From Promethearchaeota archaeon (lineage in GTDB: Archaea; Asgardarchaeota; Lokiarchaeia; Sigynarchaeales; SOKP01), in assembly GCA_019057735.1 (NCBI GenBank), contig JAHLWV010000081.1:1-9146 (forward strand): DNA of 9,146 bases, given 5' to 3'. How positions within the stretch are numbered: the stretch's first letter is position 1; the number at the start of each line of letters is the position of its first letter. The notes beneath the pieces were generated by a model. The model was given only the letters and a program-made list of their open reading frames with translations, searched no databases and was not told the DNA's origin. A program made the translations under genes and the position numbers. Below are positions 6,855 through 9,146 of this stretch, piece after piece.

Positions 6855-8054
6855 TTGAATTTGTCCGAACGGCACCCAGAAAACATAGTTGTTTGTATCG
6901 ACACATCTAGATCAATGTATCGAGCAGATTATACCCCAAATCGATTCGAATGTAGTATAGATGCTTTGAAAAAATTAATTAGTGAGCGATTTGCTCAAGA
7001 TACCTCGAGCGCGTTTGCAATTATAACTTTTTCGAATAAGCCAAAAAAAATAATTGATTTTACAAACGATAAAAATAAACTTTTTGAAGTGTTAGATGTT
7101 TTAGAGGTTTCTGGAAAATCTGCTTTGGGAGAAGCCTTAGGGCTTTCTATTAAATTAATTATTTCTGAATTACGGAAGATCGCCGCTAAAATTCCTCGAA
7201 TCCTTGTTATTTCGGATGGCAATTTTACTACGACTTCTATTGATCCATTGAAAATGGCACGTTTAGCTCAAGGATTAAACGTAAAGATAGATACATTTCG
7301 ATTGGGTGAACTTTCTCCTCTCAATATCTTAAAAAGGATGAGCGACCTCACAGGAGGAAATTATTATTACAATAATGACGCTCAATCTTTACTACAAGCA
7401 GCTCATGACTTAGCAGGATCTAATATTAAAACTTATGGCGATGGGGCTACTTCAGTTATTGAGAATCCAGCTTTTCTTAGAAAAATATCAGCTGATCTTT
7501 TAAGAGTCCAGGATTTTACAAAAGATCAAGAACAACGTTTGTTACAGATAAGAGGCTTAGTAGATTATAAAAAATGCGCGATCTGCTTTTCAAATTTAAA
7601 TCCCTACACTAAAAGTTCCTTTTATGTTAGCGGTCGCTATTGCCCGAATTGTCAAGCTCCGTATCATATTCATTGCTTATCTTCTTGGGCTAATTCCCAA
7701 AAAGACAGAAAAATGAAACAAGCGGGAACAGTTCGATGTCCTCATTGCTTTTATTTGTTAAAAATTCCAACTGAAGTATCTCAAGTTCAAAAGCTCAAAT
7801 CTCTTGTCAGACCAAGAATAAAATCTAAAAAAGACCCTAAACCACCCGAACTTTCACATGTAGAACTAATCAATTTTAGCGATTTAGATTCGGATGATAT
7901 GTTTAACTCGTGTCCGGTGTGTAATTTTATATTTGAGGAAGGGCAAAATATCTTAAGATGTGATAATTGCAAAACCCTTTACCATGAGCACTGTTTTAAA
8001 GGTTTAACCGATAGTCGCTGTAAAAACTGTGGAGTGAAATTGCATCAATTCTAA
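6855..8054 (+). CDS. vWA domain protein with two C4HC3 RING/PHD-like fingers, TFIIH p44/Ssl1-like
   Basis: Residues about 8-190 are a von Willebrand A domain with an intact metal-ion-dependent adhesion site: DTSRS (D16, S18, S20), S89 in SGKS, and D121 in ISDG. Two zinc fingers follow with the same cross-brace pattern. Finger 1 uses C241, C244, C263, C266, H271, C274, C295, C298; finger 2 uses C353, C356, C369, C372, H377, C380, C389, C392. In each, C-x4-H-x2-C forms the middle. A basic linker (about 310-330) lies between them. The order vWA then C-terminal zinc modules is that of TFIIH subunit p44/Ssl1, and the text around the first motif (SRSM, then PNR and C33) resembles p44 (SRTM, then PNR and C). 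An E3-like or Rpn10-like adaptor role is the alternative. An in-frame stop at 6837 limits the start to TTG at 6855 or 6861; the second gives MSERHPEN, which I favour slightly. ATG 6848 is out of frame. Confidence 0.83.
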   Translation: MNLSERHPENIVVCIDTSRSMYRADYTPNRFECSIDALKKLISERFAQDTSSAFAIITFSNKPKKIIDFTNDKNKLFEVLDVLEVSGKSALGEALGLSIKLIISELRKIAAKIPRILVISDGNFTTTSIDPLKMARLAQGLNVKIDTFRLGELSPLNILKRMSDLTGGNYYYNNDAQSLLQAAHDLAGSNIKTYGDGATSVIENPAFLRKISADLLRVQDFTKDQEQRLLQIRGLVDYKKCAICFSNLNPYTKSSFYVSGRYCPNCQAPYHIHCLSSWANSQKDRKMKQAGTVRCPHCFYLLKIPTEVSQVQKLKSLVRPRIKSKKDPKPPELSHVELINFSDLDSDDMFNSCPVCNFIFEEGQNILRCDNCKTLYHEHCFKGLTDSRCKNCGVKLHQF

Positions 8055-8110
8055 AGTCAACAACATCGTTGTATTTGTTCAATTAAATAAGATAAATTAA
8101 AATTGATGGA

Positions 8111-8119
8111 AAATATAAT
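8111..8119 (+). promoter_or_regulatory. Candidate TATA box of the mtrH-like gene
   Basis: AAATATAAT lies about 35-40 bases before the ATG at 8153, which would give a leader of about ten bases. There is no clear Shine-Dalgarno, fitting a near-leaderless transcript. A second TTTATA at 8134-8139 is too close to the start codon to serve it. Confidence 0.3.
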
Positions 8120-8152
8120 TTCTTTAATAATTATTTATACTTTAGAGCAATC

Positions 8153-9034
8153 ATGAGCGAAGACTATTACTCATATGGCAACATCAAGTTAGGATATGGT
8201 AATTTTGACCTACCTCCCATTTTAATTGGGACGATGTTTTATCAAGGTCAAACATTGGTGGATAGAAAAAATGAGCTTCAATTTAATGAATCTAAAGCAA
8301 GGAAAAGAATTGACGCTCAAAAGAGTCTAGCGTCTCAATATAAGCTCTTCGATTTGGTCGAAATCTCTGCTACAACACCAAATTCAATGGTAAAATACTT
8401 AGATTTCTACTTAGATAATTATAGTCCCCCTTTCGTTTTAGGTGGAAGTTTCGAAGCAAGAATTGCAGGAATTGAGTATTTAGACGAAAGAGGGATAAAA
8501 CCGGAGGATTACATCTACAATTCCATATCAAATCTTAAAAACTCAAAGGAAATTGATTATCTCCAGAAGTATCGAATAAAATCAGTTGTAGTTTTAATTC
8601 TTGGCTCTAATAATATGCGTTCGAATCAGAGATATGCATATCTTTCAGAAAAAAACCAACCTGGAGACGATAATATCATTGATGGCCTAAAAAAAATTGG
8701 AATTGAAAAGATATGGGTTGATGGTGGTGTTATCGATATTGAAAGTTTTTTATATGTCCTTGAAACTCAACAAATAGTCAGTAGCGCTCTCAAACTTCCT
8801 GTAGGTACAGCAGCAACTTTATTTCTCTTTAGATATTCTTCCCCAAGATTAAACAAGAAATTTCAAACTAAAGCTCGAAAAGCGAGCGCAATGTTTATGG
8901 CTTCTTGGTATTCCAATTTTATTTTTTATGGAGCAATCGAAGACGCACGCGAAAGTTTTGCGTCTGTCTCTCAAGCTATAAAGTTTAAAAAAATAATGAA
9001 AAGAGATAATATCAGACTGTTTGGTAATTTTTAG
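8153..9034 (+). CDS. mtrH: MtrH-like tetrahydromethanopterin methyltransferase
   Basis: MtrH of methanogens transfers the methyl group between methyl-tetrahydromethanopterin and the corrinoid of MtrA; stand-alone relatives move methyl groups between other corrinoid proteins and a pterin. The product is 293 residues, slightly shorter than the usual 300-320, soluble, with a TIM-barrel pattern. Shared landmarks, compared from memory with methanogen MtrH, are ILIGTMFYQ (23-31), ATTPNSMVKYLDF (73-85), the IYNSI strand (121-125), LPVGTA (215-220) and FIFYGAIEDA (256-265). The region equivalent to methanogen VDTAATPLG reads WVDGGVIDIESF (188-199), keeping D190 but losing the AAT part, so it belongs to a divergent MtrH branch. 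No mtrA-G gene or corrinoid protein is adjacent. The ATG at 8153 is the first start in frame that preserves the family N-terminus. It probably feeds the methyl branch in which cdhA acts, but the exact methyl donor is unknown. Confidence 0.85.
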   Translation: MSEDYYSYGNIKLGYGNFDLPPILIGTMFYQGQTLVDRKNELQFNESKARKRIDAQKSLASQYKLFDLVEISATTPNSMVKYLDFYLDNYSPPFVLGGSFEARIAGIEYLDERGIKPEDYIYNSISNLKNSKEIDYLQKYRIKSVVVLILGSNNMRSNQRYAYLSEKNQPGDDNIIDGLKKIGIEKIWVDGGVIDIESFLYVLETQQIVSSALKLPVGTAATLFLFRYSSPRLNKKFQTKARKASAMFMASWYSNFIFYGAIEDARESFASVSQAIKFKKIMKRDNIRLFGNF

Positions 9035-9146
9035 TGCATTAATTGAATTCTATTTTATATTCTCAATATTTAAATAACTTAAATTTTATTGAATAACTAA
9101 AGAACTATCGCATTTGGATTACTTAATAGACCTATAAATCTAATTT

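Noticed and set aside
6995..7222. Minus-strand open frame inside the vWA gene
   Set aside because: Opposite to the conserved vWA core, Ser/Ile-rich with no domain pattern; the same holds for the minus frames at 2456-2644 and 7787-7972 and the plus frame at 450-668.
8060..8072. ACAAC-ATC-GTTGT hairpin just after the vWA gene, considered as a terminator
   Set aside because: A 5-base stem with a 3-base loop is weak, no T-tract follows directly, and archaeal termination does not depend on hairpins.
9035..9146. Start of another gene at the right edge
   Set aside because: All frames are short and stop-rich; nothing beyond AT-rich spacer can be supported.

Overview
The window is AT-rich. It carries seven complete protein-coding genes plus the 3' end of an eighth, all compactly arranged with short intergenic gaps. 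The gene content points to an archaeon, most likely of the Asgard group (Lokiarchaeia-like). There is an archaeal-type carbon monoxide dehydrogenase alpha subunit (CdhA) and a tetrahydromethanopterin methyltransferase subunit H (MtrH) homologue. There is also an Arf/Rag-like small GTPase inside a multidomain protein, and a von Willebrand A (vWA) protein with two RING/PHD-like zinc fingers that resembles the eukaryotic TFIIH subunit p44/Ssl1. Eukaryote-like GTPases and zinc-finger proteins beside archaeal C1-pathway genes are typical of Asgard genomes. This taxonomic call is an inference from gene content; no rRNA or tRNA gene is present to test it.

Layout. Bases 1-104 are the C-terminal tail of an unidentified gene. 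After an AT-rich spacer comes cdhA (347-2692), followed by a T12 tract that is probably a terminator. Next is a tight two-gene unit. The first gene (2897-4519) encodes a membrane-anchored, probably extracellular protein homologous to bacterial linalool dehydratase/isomerase (LDI). The second (4531-5175), 11 bases downstream behind a strong Shine-Dalgarno, encodes a six-helix membrane protein resembling ECF-transporter substrate-binding (S) components. After a T9 tract comes a 69-residue helical protein with a histidine stripe (5231-5440). It converges on the minus-strand gene for a HhH-GTPase-roadblock/longin-like fusion (5473-6681). A 173-base divergent spacer with candidate TATA boxes for both sides separates that gene from the vWA/double-finger gene (6855-8054, non-AUG start). 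The last gene is mtrH-like (8153-9034); 112 non-coding bases follow.

How the genes relate. cdhA and the mtrH-like gene both belong to the archaeal Wood-Ljungdahl/methyl branch, but each stands alone without its usual partner subunits. The GTPase fusion and the vWA/zinc-finger protein are eukaryotic-signature-type proteins and share a divergent promoter region. The least expected element is the LDI-like enzyme paired with a small membrane transporter-like protein: the pair could act on a terpenoid or other hydrophobic compound at the cell surface, but its substrate cannot be read from sequence. No tRNA, rRNA, CRISPR array, insertion sequence or long repeat was seen.
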